Part shown: piece after piece, positions 5,856 through 6,568 of the stretch
Layout: every line of letters starts with the position of its first letter
Position numbering within the stretch: position 1 is the stretch's first letter
NCBI GenBank assembly: GCA_030445875.1
Contig: JASUSX010000126.1
Location: 1-6,568 of the forward strand
Direction: 5' to 3'
Length of the DNA stretch: 6,568 nucleotides
Source: Clostridia bacterium
GTDB taxonomy: Bacteria > Bacillota > DSM-521 > Neomoorellales > Neomoorellaceae
Position numbers and translations under genes: made by a program
The notes under the pieces: generated by a model
Told to the model about the DNA's origin: nothing
The model's input: the letters and a program-made list of their open reading frames with translations, nothing else
Databases searched by the model: none

Positions 5856-6366
5856 GGCTGGCGGTGGTTTTTTCTACCTGCCCGGGGTCGCCGTCCGTAT
5901 CAGTACCGGGAACGGCCGTAGCGGCCGCTTCTTCCGAAGCCAGGAGTTCTAGTTGGGCCTGGAGGAAGGAGCGCAGGCGCAGCTTGAAGGCTGCCGTCCT
6001 GGCCTGGAGGCTGTTCCGGTAACGCTCGATCTTCTCCGCCTCGGAGCGTGCCTGGTCTAAAATCTCCCGGGATTTCTGTTCCGCCTCCTGGATGATGAGG
6101 CTTGCTTCCCGCTGGGCGTTCTGGCGCATTTCGTCAGCCGTTTGCTGGGCCATGACCAGGGCATCCTTGATGGTTTGTTCCAAACGGGCGTAGCGCTCCA
6201 GTTCTTCCGTCAGGCGCTGGTTTTTCTCCCGCAGTTCCTGGTTCTCCCGGAAGGCCTGCCCGTAATCCTTCAAGATCTGCTCCAGGAATTCATCGACCTC
6301 TTCGCAGCTGTAACCCCGGAAAGAACGGTGAAATTCCTTTTTATTAATATCCAGGGGCGTAAGCAT
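5839..6366 (-). CDS. divIVA: DivIVA cell-division / polar topology protein
   Basis: Peripheral membrane coiled-coil protein that marks negatively curved membrane at septa and poles, and in Bacillus guides division-site placement and chromosome anchoring during sporulation. The 175 residues compare with 164 in B. subtilis. The N-terminal lipid-binding domain is clear: L-T-P-L-D-I at 2-7 and S-F-R-G-Y at 15-19, with Phe16-Arg17 at the position of the membrane-inserting pair, then E-E-V-D-E-F-L (22-28). A long charged heptad-like coiled coil follows (about 28-140), then a low-complexity tail rich in Ala, Thr and Asp (about 144-175) that is probably disordered. The ATG at 6366 has AGGAGG at 6381-6376, 9 bases upstream. 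It follows ylmG by 13 bases, and the stop of ylmG overlaps its ribosome binding site, so coupling is likely. The ileS promoter lies in its 3' end. Confidence 0.95.
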   Translation of the reverse strand: MLTPLDINKKEFHRSFRGYSCEEVDEFLEQILKDYGQAFRENQELREKNQRLTEELERYARLEQTIKDALVMAQQTADEMRQNAQREASLIIQEAEQKSREILDQARSEAEKIERYRNSLQARTAAFKLRLRSFLQAQLELLASEEAAATAVPGTDTDGDPGQVEKTTASLDPAP

Positions 6367-6379
6367 GGGTAACCCCCTC

Positions 6380-6568
6380 CTATCCCAGGCGCAAAATAAA
6401 ACTAATGAGCAAGCGTTCTACCAGCTGCAGTACCAGGACAGCAATGAGCGGGGAAAAGTCAATGGGTATGCTCGTCCGCGGCATCAGGCGGCGAAAAGGG
6501 GCCAGGACTGGCTCCGTTATTTCGTAAATAAAGCGCATAATCGGGTGATAGGGGTCATGGGGAAACCA
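6380..6568 (-). CDS. ylmG: YggT/YlmG family membrane protein, C-terminal part, cut by window edge
   Basis: The last 62 codons of a YggT/YlmG (Ycf19-like) protein; the start lies beyond the window. The visible part holds the family signature T-E-P-V-L-A-P-F-R-R-L-M-P (18-30 of the visible residues), then I-D-F-S-P-L (36-41) entering a hydrophobic segment (about 40-60) that is the second of the two membrane helices typical of the family (about 80-100 residues in all). The stop TAG at 6382-6380 sits inside the AGGAGG of divIVA. In Gram-positive bacteria and cyanobacteria ylmG lies in the division cluster next to divIVA and sepF, and its homologues affect nucleoid or septum organisation, but the molecular function is not settled. 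I found it by translating the minus strand from the window edge. Confidence 0.92.
   Translation of the reverse strand, partial: WFPHDPYHPIMRFIYEITEPVLAPFRRLMPRTSIPIDFSPLIAVLVLQLVERLLISFILRLG

Noticed and set aside
1..6568. Mobile element, CRISPR array, prophage or attachment-site signals
   Set aside because: No direct repeats, transposase or integrase motifs, repeat-spacer patterns or tRNA genes were seen; base composition and gene orientation look uniform.

Overview
The window suggests the chromosome of a GC-rich, spore-forming, probably thermophilic and acetogenic Firmicute, most likely Moorella or a close relative. This is inferred from three things. The gene order ylmG-divIVA-ileS-(DksA-like)-lspA is the Firmicute cell-division/lipoprotein block. 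The YteA/YlyA-type zinc-finger protein belongs to a family of endospore formers. A stand-alone PduL-type phosphotransacetylase sits in the block, a type of enzyme known for acetate formation in Moorella thermoacetica. No single marker proves the genus.

All eight genes lie on the minus strand, so the transcription order runs from high to low coordinates. The genes are: the 3' end of a YggT/YlmG membrane protein (6380-6568), divIVA (5839-6366), ileS (2944-5724), a pduL-type phosphotransacetylase gene (2223-2888), a DUF5665 membrane protein (1812-2102), a YteA/YlyA-type DksA-like protein (1062-1787), thiD (198-992) and the 5' part of lspA (1-198). Coding density is high. The largest gaps are 114-120 bases, and each carries regulatory-looking structure. 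There are no rRNA or tRNA genes, mobile elements, CRISPR arrays or tandem repeats.

The sequence suggests at least three transcription blocks. YlmG and DivIVA (septum/pole placement) are tightly coupled. A strong SigA-like promoter at the 3' end of divIVA then drives ileS and, across a 55-base gap with a hairpin, pduL. A rho-independent terminator formed partly by the last pduL codons ends this block. DUF5665 and the DksA-like gene follow, 24 bases apart, with only a weak promoter candidate. A good SigA-like promoter overlapping the end of the DksA-like gene then drives thiD, which overlaps lspA in a TGATG junction.

Compared with the Bacillus subtilis order divIVA-ileS-ylyA-lspA, this block has gained pduL, the DUF5665 gene and thiD. 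The genes do not form one pathway: they cover division-site topology, tRNA charging, acetyl-phosphate/ATP metabolism, transcriptional modulation, thiamine synthesis and lipoprotein maturation. No clearly novel biological system is visible. The most interesting points are regulatory: a non-T-box ileS leader with competing stems, an inverted repeat that would mask the thiD ribosome binding site only in read-through RNA, and the placement of the orphan pduL.
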